Origin: Alphaproteobacteria bacterium
GTDB lineage: Bacteria > Pseudomonadota > Alphaproteobacteria > WRAU01 > Hepatincolaceae
Direction of reading: 5' to 3'
DNA length: 35,106 nucleotides
Assembly (NCBI GenBank): GCA_031274895.1
Contig: JAISPM010000053.1
Span: 1 to 35,106 of the forward strand
Shown here: piece by piece, positions 1 to 8,619 of the stretch
Layout: every line of letters starts with the position of its first letter
How positions within the stretch are numbered: the first letter of the stretch is position 1
Translations under genes and position numbers: made by a program
The notes under the pieces: model-generated
Database searches by the model: none
Told to the model about the DNA's origin: nothing
Seen by the model: the letters and a program-made list of their open reading frames with translations, nothing else

Positions 1-329
1 AACATGCGGGAAATTTTATGGGATGGATCGCCAATCATAACATATTCCACACTACTGATGGCAGCTGAACTATCGTGCCACGCTTTATGGGTGAAATGGG
101 TATCTGTTGATACGGAATATACTTCTGCACCAAGAGCTTTTAGCGTTGCATATTGTTTTTGTAAATCTTCCAACTCTGTAGGACATACAAAAGTGAAATC
201 CGCAGGATAAAAACATACCACACTCCATTTACCAACAAAATCTTTTTCGGAATTAACTCTTATAAATCCTTTGTTTTTTTGAAAAGCATCACTTTCAAAT
301 GGTTCTACTTTTTTACCGATTAAACTCAT
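1..329 (-). CDS. ahpC: Peroxiredoxin AhpC/2-Cys type (3' end cut by window edge)
   Basis: Minus-strand translation from ATG at 329: [88 protein letters not shown]...; contains the peroxidatic Cys motif [14 protein letters not shown]. Missing from the ORF track because it is open at the edge. Confidence 0.93.
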   Translation of the reverse strand, partial: MSLIGKKVEPFESDAFQKNKGFIRVNSEKDFVGKWSVVCFYPADFTFVCPTELEDLQKQYATLKALGAEVYSVSTDTHFTHKAWHDSSAAISSVEYVMIGDPSHKISRM

Positions 330-335
330 ATTTAT

Positions 336-740
336 TTACTCCTTGTTTTGTTGTTGATTTTCTACACAATTAGAACATATACCATAGACAGTTAAATCCA
401 CATTATCTACCTGAGTATTTTCTATGCCATCTAAATACATGGTAGGTAATTGATTATTTTTAAAAGAAATATCTCCTATCTCATTACACACTTTACAAAC
501 AAAATGCGCATGGGGATGAGTAAAACCATCAAAACGCTCCTGCCCACCAATGGTGCCAACGGAAATAATTGCTCCCTCTTCTTTAAACATGTTAAGATTT
601 CTATAAACCGTGGCTAGGCTTAAATCGGGATAATCGTCTTTCAATTCTTGAAAAACCCATTCCGCCGTAGGATGGATTCTTGTGGAGCGCATTTTCGCTA
701 AAATAGCTTCACGCTTTCTGCTATAATTTTTAACTTTCAT
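336..740 (-). CDS. perR: Fur-family transcriptional regulator, PerR-like
   Basis: HPTAEWVFQELKDDYPDLSLATVYRNL, RFDG, HAHFVCKVC and CSNC motifs; 6 bp upstream of ahpC on the same strand. Confidence 0.88.
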   Translation of the reverse strand: MKVKNYSRKREAILAKMRSTRIHPTAEWVFQELKDDYPDLSLATVYRNLNMFKEEGAIISVGTIGGQERFDGFTHPHAHFVCKVCNEIGDISFKNNQLPTMYLDGIENTQVDNVDLTVYGICSNCVENQQQNKE

Positions 741-761
741 GTTTGATTATTTACTCACTTA

Positions 762-784
762 AAAATAATAATCATTATTATTTT
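762..784. promoter_or_regulatory. Fur/PerR-type box
   Basis: Perfect 11-1-11 palindrome AAAATAATAAT-C-ATTATTATTTT just upstream of the PerR-like gene. Confidence 0.75.
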
Positions 785-854
785 ATGATAACAAATAAAG
801 ATTCTACTTGTCAACTTTTTAATAAAAATAAAAACTAAGTTTTTTCTTTATACA

Positions 855-867
855 ATACTTCCAGTAT
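855..867. promoter_or_regulatory. Operator-like palindrome ATACT-TCC-AGTAT
   Basis: Shares ATAC-N5-GTAT core with 2014-2028 upstream of the XRE regulator gene. Confidence 0.4.
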
Positions 868-874
868 AAAGAAT

Positions 875-892
875 CCTTTGACTAGTCAAAGG
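875..892. other. 18-bp perfect palindrome CCTTTGACTAGTCAAAGG in the leader of the 919-1530 gene
   Basis: Direct reading; 26 nt before the ATG. Confidence 0.55.
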
Positions 893-918
893 GCGAAACA
901 TTTAAATGGAGTTCTTCG

Positions 919-1530
919 ATGAAAAAATCATCAATTTTTTTAATAGTATATTTTGTATCTATATTTAATATTAATCTTTTTGCAGCTGAAGAATTTTATG
1001 TTGGGTTAAATGGTGGTGGTGGTTTTACACGCAGCAGTTCTAGTGGTAAAAACAATTCAAGTAATTATGGTATAGAGGCAGGTTATAACATCAGTCCCTT
1101 CTTTGCTATAGGGTTAGACTTAAAACATTTAACTAAGAGAGAAGATGATTCCACATGGGAAATGGATAATAATTTTCACGAAACTACCACCCCTGCCACA
1201 TGGAAAAATGAGTATACTAATAATTCTATGTTTGTTAATATTATAGGAAAATTACCAATAACGAAAAGAAACATCTTCTATACTAAGCTAGGATTAGGAG
1301 CTGCTAACTACAAATTCACTCATACTACTTTTGGAGAAAGTAAAATAACAAATAAAAAAACCATTACTCCAAGTTATAAAGCCGGTGGTGGTTATGAGTT
1401 TACTATAACTAAAAATCATAGTATTTTATTAGAATACAGCTATATTTTAACTCCAAATGTTAAAAAAACTTCAGGGGCTGTAAATAATGAGGATAATATT
1501 ATTACACTAGGTTATAAATATAGCTTTTAA
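919..1530 (+). CDS. Outer-membrane beta-barrel protein (OmpA/OmpW-like porin fold)
   Basis: Signal peptide, FYVGLNGGGGF start, repeated alternating strands, terminal ITLGYKYSF. Confidence 0.75.
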   Translation: MKKSSIFLIVYFVSIFNINLFAAEEFYVGLNGGGGFTRSSSSGKNNSSNYGIEAGYNISPFFAIGLDLKHLTKREDDSTWEMDNNFHETTTPATWKNEYTNNSMFVNIIGKLPITKRNIFYTKLGLGAANYKFTHTTFGESKITNKKTITPSYKAGGGYEFTITKNHSILLEYSYILTPNVKKTSGAVNNEDNIITLGYKYSF

Positions 1531-1543
1531 TTGGTCTTAATTA

Positions 1544-1573
1544 CCCCGTCAATCTAGCGGCGGGGAATTTTTT
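1544..1573. terminator. Rho-independent terminator
   Basis: CCCCGTC-aatctagc-GGCGGGG stem (one G:U) followed by AATTTTTT, just after the stop at 1530. Confidence 0.65.
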
Positions 1574-1577
1574 ACAA

Positions 1578-1985
1578 TTACTTATCGCTTTCAACCATGC
1601 TTTTTAGCAAATCTAAAATTAACTTCTTTTTGGTTTCATCTACGGATTCAAACATTTTAATCAACGAGCTTAGCTCCGGTGAAATACTATTTCCTTCAGC
1701 CAGCACCAAATTATTTTCGCTGTCATTAACATCATAAGCAAAATTAAGAGTTTTAAAGAAATAAGACGGTTTAACCCGCAAAATTTTACACAAGTCAAAC
1801 AATCGACTGGCACCAATACGATTTAAACCTTTTTCATATTTTTGAACCTGTTGAAAGGTTACACCTAAACTTTCTGCCAAAACCTTTTGCGACATTCCTA
1901 ATTCTTTTCTGCGTTTTTTTAGTTGTTCGCCTGCAAACACATCAATATCTTTTGGCTGTCTATTGTGTTCGCCTAATTCACCCAT
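1578..1985 (-). CDS. XRE-family helix-turn-helix regulator
   Basis: LKKRRKELGMSQKVLAESLGVTFQQVQKYEKGLNRIGASRLFDLCKIL HTH motif; located downstream of lnt as in other alphaproteobacteria. Confidence 0.88.
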   Translation of the reverse strand: MGELGEHNRQPKDIDVFAGEQLKKRRKELGMSQKVLAESLGVTFQQVQKYEKGLNRIGASRLFDLCKILRVKPSYFFKTLNFAYDVNDSENNLVLAEGNSISPELSSLIKMFESVDETKKKLILDLLKSMVESDK

Positions 1986-2013
1986 TATAACTCCATTCCT
2001 TCAATTACCAGTA

Positions 2014-2028
2014 TATACCTAAAGTATA
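2014..2028. promoter_or_regulatory. Operator-like palindrome TATAC-CTAAA-GTATA
   Basis: Perfect 5-5-5 palindrome upstream of the XRE gene start (1985, minus). Confidence 0.4.
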
Positions 2029-2051
2029 CATCAAATTTTATAAAATACAAC

Positions 2052-3548
2052 CTAAACACTATTTTTTCTTATATACACCCATAAAAACATAAGTCCATAA
2101 AGGGTAAAGATAATGTAATTTATAAGATGATAATTAATCATAGAAAAAATAGTTTTAACTTTTTTTACAGGTAAAATCAAGTCCGCATTAATTTTTTTAA
2201 ATGGCTCCACCTCATGCAATAAATTACCTGTGAAATCATAAACACCTGAGATTCCTGTATTTGCCACTTTTAATGCCATTACTCCGGTTTCAATGCTTCT
2301 GTATTTATAAATATCCCAATTTTGGTCTAATTCTATGGATTGATCGAACCACGCTTCATTCGCCACATTTAGTATGAAATCCACATCATTAGCTGTAATA
2401 TCTTCCAGTGGAAACAAACCTTCAAAGCAAACCGTTGGCACAAGGATATAATTATCTACAGTTAAAATTTTCACGCTATCTCCGGGTGTTAAACTTTCTA
2501 AGCCTACAAAACTAAAGAAGTTCGGCAGGTAATCGGCTAAAGGCATTCTTTCACCAAATGGCACTAACTTGATTTTATCGTAATAATCAATGGTTTGATG
2601 ATTAACAATATTAAACACACTATTAAATGCCCGATTTTGTTCATCAATCCTTAATACACCCACAATAAGTGCAACATTTTTAGGAGTTTTTGAGATTTTA
2701 TTCGCAAAATATTCCGAATCAAAATACACAAAAGAGGTTTCCGGGAGGAAAATCATTTGGGTAGATTCCGTAATGCCATCGGATATTTGCGGTAATACAC
2801 TGGTGGCAATAATTTCAGAATTATTAAGATTCATTTTTGTAGTTTGTGAAATATTGGTTTGCACCAATCTCACATTCAGAGTTTTTTCTGCCGGCATGGC
2901 ATTTAAAGAATCTATACGCTCACTACCGTAAATATATAATCCCGCAAAAATTATCACTAATATTGCGAACACATTAAAACGGAATGCTCGAGCATAACTA
3001 CCATTAAATAAAATAAAAAACGAAAAAATTAAAGCATAGGTCATAAGGCTTAATCCAATAAGACCAATCACGGAAACTATTTGAATAATCGGCAGAACTT
3101 GCCCCCATAAATAGGCGGATAAAAACCAAGGGAATCCACCCAAAAAGTAAAACTTAAAGGCATCCATAGCTGTCCAAGACAGCACCAACACCACATAAAA
3201 AGATTTTTTATTTTTATTGGCTAAATAAATAGGAACAGACACCATAAACATAAAAACGGAATACAGGAAAGCAAATCCTATTAATACAAGAACTCCTAAA
3301 AACATAGAGCCGAAAGTATAATTAGCGGCATAAGTGAGCCAATAAGCCCCAAAAGTGCTAATCACAAGTGCGCTTAACAAGCTGAAATGAATTAATTGTT
3401 TTCTGTTTTTGGCGCTTTTAAAAATAAAAGATAAGCCAATAATAGCAATAACTCCCAAAAAGAAAAAATTAAAGGGAGCAAATCCTAAAACATAAAAAAA
3501 CGAAAATATACAAGTAAAAATATATTTAAATTTATTGCGTGTGGTCAT
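2052..3548 (-). CDS. lnt: Apolipoprotein N-acyltransferase
   Basis: Polytopic N-terminus plus nitrilase-like domain (LVQTNISQ, FLPETSF, KIKLVPFGERMPLADYLP, VCFEGLFP, NEAWFDQS). Confidence 0.93.
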   Translation of the reverse strand: MTTRNKFKYIFTCIFSFFYVLGFAPFNFFFLGVIAIIGLSFIFKSAKNRKQLIHFSLLSALVISTFGAYWLTYAANYTFGSMFLGVLVLIGFAFLYSVFMFMVSVPIYLANKNKKSFYVVLVLSWTAMDAFKFYFLGGFPWFLSAYLWGQVLPIIQIVSVIGLIGLSLMTYALIFSFFILFNGSYARAFRFNVFAILVIIFAGLYIYGSERIDSLNAMPAEKTLNVRLVQTNISQTTKMNLNNSEIIATSVLPQISDGITESTQMIFLPETSFVYFDSEYFANKISKTPKNVALIVGVLRIDEQNRAFNSVFNIVNHQTIDYYDKIKLVPFGERMPLADYLPNFFSFVGLESLTPGDSVKILTVDNYILVPTVCFEGLFPLEDITANDVDFILNVANEAWFDQSIELDQNWDIYKYRSIETGVMALKVANTGISGVYDFTGNLLHEVEPFKKINADLILPVKKVKTIFSMINYHLINYIIFTLYGLMFLWVYIRKNSV

Positions 3549-4434
3549 GTATTTTTAAGCCTCTGTAATCAACCATAACTTTATTAATTTTTAGCGGGTC
3601 TACCGATATTATTTTAAATTCAATCCCCGATGGGTGCATAATAATTTCATTTTTAGAAGGAACATAACCCACAAGTGCCACAATTAACCCTGAAATGGTA
3701 TTAGATTCCTCATTTTCTTCCAAGGAGCTGAATTTACCGGTATATTCTTCCAAATCGTGGATATTTACCCGTCCATCGGCTTCTAAAACTCCTGCCTCTT
3801 TTTCTATAATTTTAGGAGCCGGTGCTTTATTGTATTCATCACGAATCCCGCCGATAATTTCTTCAAGAATATCTTCAAAAGTAATTAAACCATCCACACC
3901 GCCGAACTCATCCACCACCATTGCCATGTGGACACCTTTGAGTTTCATTTCATAAAGCAAGTCAAGGAGTTTCATATAAGGAGAAATAAACAAAACGCTC
4001 CTAACAATATTCGTCAGTTTTACTTGATGTTTTTTCCGCAATGTGGGCAGCAGATCTTTAACATGAATAAAGCCGATGGTATTGTCAAGATTATCCTCAT
4101 AAATAGGGATTCTTGAAAAACCGCTTTTACTCATGATTTTTATAATATCATCAATCTCGGATTCTGCGGAGGACGCCACAATATCAATGCGTGGAATCAT
4201 AATATCCTGCGCCCTTTTATCTCTAAAATCTATGATATTTTTAATAAAATAGTTTTCAGAAATATCATTGCCATCTTTAGTATAATATAAAGAGAACATT
4301 TCCAGCAACTTTTCATAGCGCAGATTGTCAATTTTATCTTTATACTGTTCTATTTTCTTTTTATTAAAAAAATTTATTTTACCTAAGAATTTCTTAAATC
4401 CTTTCTGGTCTGCCTCCAAAACTTTTATCTCCAA
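3532..4434 (-). CDS. corC: CBS-domain CorC/HlyC-family protein
   Basis: DIMIPRID, FSRIPIYEDNLDNTIGFIHVKDLL, VVDEFGGVDGLITFEDILEEIIGGIRDEY. Confidence 0.92.
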   Translation of the reverse strand: MEIKVLEADQKGFKKFLGKINFFNKKKIEQYKDKIDNLRYEKLLEMFSLYYTKDGNDISENYFIKNIIDFRDKRAQDIMIPRIDIVASSAESEIDDIIKIMSKSGFSRIPIYEDNLDNTIGFIHVKDLLPTLRKKHQVKLTNIVRSVLFISPYMKLLDLLYEMKLKGVHMAMVVDEFGGVDGLITFEDILEEIIGGIRDEYNKAPAPKIIEKEAGVLEADGRVNIHDLEEYTGKFSSLEENEESNTISGLIVALVGYVPSKNEIIMHPSGIEFKIISVDPLKINKVMVDYRGLKIHDHTQ

Positions 4435-4973
4435 TAATTTGCTACAATACTATTAGTTGATAATTTTAACTTATGCAATATATTTTCTTCAGTATTATAC
4501 ATTAATCTTGCCTCAATTTCCACATTATGGTCGAATCCTAACAAGTGCAACAAACCGTGGATTAACAGCCTAACATAATGCTGTTCTTCTGTGATATTTT
4601 GCTCTAAGGATTCCCGCACGAGGGTTTCCATGGAAATAAAAATTTCTCCAAGATACAGTGGATTCGGTGCGGTGTTAAAATCTTCCCCTGTCAGATAAGC
4701 GAAGGATAAAACATTAGTAGGTTCTGCTTTACCACGAAACTGCGCATTTACTTTTTCAATTTTTTTATCATCCACCAAATATAAATCTAAAAATATTTCA
4801 AATGTTGTTAAAAAACTGAATTTATTGTCTTCTGCTAAATAATTTAGCGTCAAAGCAATAATCTCTTTAGAATCTTTCTTATATTTGTTAATTTGTTTCA
4901 CGTGAAACATTTCACGTATATTTTTTAACTGACTTGAAATAGTTATATGCAAATTATTCAACAATTTCCCCAA
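4425..4973 (-). CDS. ybeY: Endoribonuclease YbeY (rRNA maturation factor)
   Basis: NAQFRGKAEPTNVLSFAY and LLIHGLLHLLGFDH metal-binding motif. Confidence 0.92.
   Translation of the reverse strand: MGKLLNNLHITISSQLKNIREMFHVKQINKYKKDSKEIIALTLNYLAEDNKFSFLTTFEIFLDLYLVDDKKIEKVNAQFRGKAEPTNVLSFAYLTGEDFNTAPNPLYLGEIFISMETLVRESLEQNITEEQHYVRLLIHGLLHLLGFDHNVEIEARLMYNTEENILHKLKLSTNSIVANYWR
4894..4909. promoter_or_regulatory. parS: parS centromere site
   Basis: TGTTTCACGTGAAACA, exact match to the 16-bp palindromic ParB-binding consensus, within ybeY (encodes MFHVKQ). Confidence 0.85.
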
Positions 4974-6312
4974 TTAAACTTGTGTTATAGTTTTTAGTAA
5001 TTTTTACTTTATAAATTTTTCCCAAAGCGTCGGTTGGAGCATTATCCACTGCCACCGCTTGCATATATGGACTTTTACCCACCAATTGCCCTGCAAACTT
5101 GCCTTGCCGCTCAAAAAGAACATCCATGATTTGACCAACAGTTTTTTCGTTAAATTCCCGTTGTTTTTGCTTTAATAGGTCTTGCAAAATGTATAATCTT
5201 CTTTCTTTCTCCTCCAGAGGAACTTGATTTTCATAATCTATGGATGGTGTGCCAAGGCGTGGCGAATAAGCAAAGGAAAAAGATTGAATAAAACCTACCC
5301 TGTTGACAATATCCAATGTCTCTTCAAAATCTTCAATGGTTTCTCCCGGAAAGCCCACAATGAAATCGGAAGAAAAGGCTAAATCTGACCGTGCTTCTTT
5401 TAGTTTTGCAATTAAATCTAAGTATTGCTCTTTTGTATGATTTCTATTCATACTCCGCAGGATTCTATTAGAACCTGCCTGAATCGGCAAATGTAAAAAC
5501 GGCATAAGTTTTGGCAGATTTTTATGGGCAGATATTAAAGTATCATCCACTTCTGCCGGATATGATGTTAAATAGCGAATCCTTTGCAGCCCTTCAATTG
5601 AAGAAATTTTTTCTATAAGTTTTCCTAAGCTCCATTCGCTATTGTCGTGCGACATGCCATGGTAAGCATTAACATTTTGCCCTAACAGAGTAATTTCTTT
5701 AGCCCCCTCTTTTACAAGGCGATTTATTTCTTCCAGCACCTGCCAAGTGGGGCGCGAATATTCGGCTCCACGAGTATAAGGAACTACACAATAGGTGCAG
5801 AATTTATCGCAACCCTCTTGCACGGCAATAAAAGCACTACCGTTATTAATGCGCGATTTATCAAAAGCAGTGTTTTGGATAGAATCAAATTTTTCTTCCA
5901 CAGGAAAGTCGGTATCACAAACCTTAGCGTTTTCTTCCTCAATTTTTTTAATCATGCTGCTCAGACGATGCCACGTTTGCGGTCCAAACACCAAGTCTAC
6001 GCAAGGCGCACGGCGGATAATTTCCTCGCCCTCAGCCTGCGCCACACAACCTGACACACCAATAATCAAACTCTGCCCAACTTTTTGCCGCCTTTGCTTT
6101 AAAATATTTAATCTGCCAATATCGGAATAAACCTTTTCCGTAGCTTTTTCGCGCACATGGCAGGTATTTAAAATTACTAAATCAGACTCAGTTGCGTCTT
6201 CACTTAAAACATAACCTAAACTTTGTAAAATTTCACTAATACGCTGGGAATCGTAAACATTCATCTGACATCCCCATGTTTTTATGTGATATTTCTTCTG
6301 TTTTTCTTGCAT
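4954..6312 (-). CDS. miaB: tRNA-2-methylthio-N6-dimethylallyladenosine synthase
   Basis: WGCQMNVYDS, radical-SAM CDKFCTYCVVPYTRG, LLGQNVNAYHG, TRAM-like C-terminus. Confidence 0.97.
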   Translation of the reverse strand: MQEKQKKYHIKTWGCQMNVYDSQRISEILQSLGYVLSEDATESDLVILNTCHVREKATEKVYSDIGRLNILKQRRQKVGQSLIIGVSGCVAQAEGEEIIRRAPCVDLVFGPQTWHRLSSMIKKIEEENAKVCDTDFPVEEKFDSIQNTAFDKSRINNGSAFIAVQEGCDKFCTYCVVPYTRGAEYSRPTWQVLEEINRLVKEGAKEITLLGQNVNAYHGMSHDNSEWSLGKLIEKISSIEGLQRIRYLTSYPAEVDDTLISAHKNLPKLMPFLHLPIQAGSNRILRSMNRNHTKEQYLDLIAKLKEARSDLAFSSDFIVGFPGETIEDFEETLDIVNRVGFIQSFSFAYSPRLGTPSIDYENQVPLEEKERRLYILQDLLKQKQREFNEKTVGQIMDVLFERQGKFAGQLVGKSPYMQAVAVDNAPTDALGKIYKVKITKNYNTSLIGEIVE

Positions 6313-6986
6313 TACGTATTCCTAATTAGCATATCAACCTCTTTAGCATAAAGAGGTTCTATTTTTGTGTCTCTCACACCACTATTATATAAAATTGTCG
6401 CCTGTTCCAGTAATATTTTCATGGATGGAGCGGTGATATTTTCACGATATGAAGCGTCGAAGAAATAATCAGTTTCCAAGAATAAATTCTGCTTATTTCC
6501 CACAAAAATTAAATTTTTTGGTAAAATTTGGCTTAAAATCGCATTATTTTTAAAAAAATCGCTTAGTTCTTCTTCATCAACATAAATATCAGCAACAATC
6601 TGCTCCTTGCCTTTAAATACCGCCAAAACACAGCCGCTTTTACCAATATCCACCGTAGCTACTATAAAACCATCCGTCTCAACTTCTCTAGCCATAATAT
6701 TTGAGCTACTAAAACTAAAGACAGGAATATTCAGCGACAAATGCAGAATCTTTGCAACCACAATGGCGATTCTCACACCCGTAAAATATCCTGCACCGTT
6801 AATTAAGGCAATAAACTGCAGTTGCTGTAAAGTAGTTTGATTTCTTTCCAAAAGTTCAGCTATATATTGCAAAATCACGTCTGATACTTTAGTGCGCTCA
6901 TTCAAAACCACACTATCAATCACCACGCCATTTTTGCATAGAGCTAATTGCAATTTATTGGAAGTATCTAAGGCTAATCCATACAT
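6312..6986 (-). CDS. tsaB: tRNA threonylcarbamoyladenosine biosynthesis protein TsaB
   Basis: LALDTSNKLQLAL and GAGYFTGVRIAIVVAKIL motifs; position between nfu and miaB. Confidence 0.85.
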   Translation of the reverse strand: MYGLALDTSNKLQLALCKNGVVIDSVVLNERTKVSDVILQYIAELLERNQTTLQQLQFIALINGAGYFTGVRIAIVVAKILHLSLNIPVFSFSSSNIMAREVETDGFIVATVDIGKSGCVLAVFKGKEQIVADIYVDEEELSDFFKNNAILSQILPKNLIFVGNKQNLFLETDYFFDASYRENITAPSMKILLEQATILYNSGVRDTKIEPLYAKEVDMLIRNT

Positions 6987-6989
6987 TAT

Positions 6990-8009
6990 TTATAAAACGG
7001 TTAAACAAATATTACGATATTTTGTGGAAAAAGTTGTATAGTTATCGAATCTTTCTAAGGAATTATTCACTATAATAGCCCGCAACATCTCTGTGTAATC
7101 TTTTTCCGTGGAGTATCTAAAGAAGGTTGGAATTAATCTTTTCGCATTTAAAGTGCCATCACTTAGGCGCATTCTGCGTCTTTGTTCTCGAAATTCTTTA
7201 TAGCCATTATGAGTATTAATATTTGTGTAGAAAGACCGCACCGCATCTTCAAGCGTATCAAACTTTTTAACCACATGTTTTTGGTGAGCTTCCCTACCAA
7301 GCGGAATAATTCCTGCACTTTCATCAAATGTCCATTGTGAAAAAAGTGAGTTCCCTTCCTGCAGAAACCTTGAGCTTCCCCAGCCGGTTTCCTTAGCAGA
7401 AATACCTAAGGCAATGGAAGCCGGAATAACGTCCACACGCAATAGAAGCTCGTCTACAGCATCCACATAAGTCCAAAAATCGTCATTTTTTAATTTAACA
7501 TTATATTTTTCCGCCAAAGCATCAATAAAAGCAAAATCTTCCGCCATCAACGGCTCATTTATCATTCTGGAATTAATTTCTATTAGGCGTGCGCGCTCAT
7601 TCAACACACTTTTTTGAACTTTCAGTAAAATTGGCAACAGAATATTAATATAAGTATTTTTCTTTAATTGAATATCTTTAATACTGGCTAAACCAATGGG
7701 CATATTATTAAAAAACACAGGCAACACAAGGTTTTTATTTTCTACGGAACCATAAAAATCATTTAGTTTAGTAATTAATTCAGGATCATCTTCATGCAAA
7801 TACAAACATTGCCTTGAATATATGTTAGTTTTTAACATGGTATTCAAGACATAATCGTTAGAAAAGATTTTATCGGTAAATCTATAAAAAAATAAAAAAA
7901 GAAACAATACAAAAAGTAAGGCAATCACTGTAGATTTAAAAACAAACCTGTGAATAAATTCTACAATGCGCACAAAATTTATAGGATCTGTATTTATCTT
8001 CTTACTCAA
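6990..8009 (-). CDS. Bax-like glucosaminidase-domain protein
   Basis: N-terminal TM segment; ASIALGISAKETGWGSSRFLQEGNSLFSQWTF and FDTLEDAVRSFYTNINTHNGYKEFR typical of the glucosaminidase/Bax family. Confidence 0.8.
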   Translation of the reverse strand: MSKKINTDPINFVRIVEFIHRFVFKSTVIALLFVLFLFLFFYRFTDKIFSNDYVLNTMLKTNIYSRQCLYLHEDDPELITKLNDFYGSVENKNLVLPVFFNNMPIGLASIKDIQLKKNTYINILLPILLKVQKSVLNERARLIEINSRMINEPLMAEDFAFIDALAEKYNVKLKNDDFWTYVDAVDELLLRVDVIPASIALGISAKETGWGSSRFLQEGNSLFSQWTFDESAGIIPLGREAHQKHVVKKFDTLEDAVRSFYTNINTHNGYKEFREQRRRMRLSDGTLNAKRLIPTFFRYSTEKDYTEMLRAIIVNNSLERFDNYTTFSTKYRNICLTVL

Positions 8010-8574
8010 TACTTATCACCTCTTTAACCTCGGGGATATAATACTTCAACATATTTTCTATACCATTTTTTAATGTAATGCTGGAGCTGGGACAGCCTGC
8101 ACAAGATCCATATAAACTTAAGTAGACTACTCCCGAATCATAATCGCGAAATAAAATATCACCACCATCCATGGCTACCGCCGGACGGATTCTTTCCTCA
8201 AAAAGTTCCTCAATTTTCGCAATAATTGCTTGGTCTTCTTCATTTTTACCTTGAACTTTAAAACTTTCGCTTAAACTTTCAATGCTTTCAATCAAAATTG
8301 GCTGTCCGCTGCTTATAAAATCTGAAAGCAGAGCCAAAATTTGTGGTTTTAAATAATCCCAAGATGTTTCATTTTCCACAACTATGGAAATAAAATCTGC
8401 CCCTAAAAAAACACCCCTTATATCACTTAAATCAAATAGCTTCTGCACCAAAGGTGAAGACTTACTATCTTCCTTACCCTTAAAATGATAGGTTTGATTA
8501 TTTTCTAAAATTTCCTGATTTAGAAAAAATTTTAGCGTATTAGGATTTGGCGTTTCTTGAACTTCTATAAACAT
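8002..8574 (-). CDS. nfu: NifU-like Fe-S scaffold protein (Nfu N- and C-terminal domains)
   Basis: QETPNPNTLKF N-terminal domain; AMDGGDI...GSCAGCPSSSITLKNGIENML with CxxC. Confidence 0.92.
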   Translation of the reverse strand: MFIEVQETPNPNTLKFFLNQEILENNQTYHFKGKEDSKSSPLVQKLFDLSDIRGVFLGADFISIVVENETSWDYLKPQILALLSDFISSGQPILIESIESLSESFKVQGKNEEDQAIIAKIEELFEERIRPAVAMDGGDILFRDYDSGVVYLSLYGSCAGCPSSSITLKNGIENMLKYYIPEVKEVISIE

Positions 8575-8619
8575 AATTATTTCCTTTATTAATATCCTAC
8601 TATTATTATAGGATATTAT

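Noticed and set aside
4-210. 68-aa plus-strand ORF
   Set aside because: Antisense to the truncated ahpC CDS.
1541-1573. Possible ninth, truncated copy of the two-hairpin repeat (TACCCCGTC...GCGGCGGGGAATTTTT)
   Set aside because: Shares short blocks with B and D but lacks the CCCCTTC hairpin; explained adequately as a terminator.
8591-8617. AATATCCTA...TAGGATATT inverted repeat between nfu and trpS
   Set aside because: AT-only weak stem with no T-run; not convincing as a terminator or operator.
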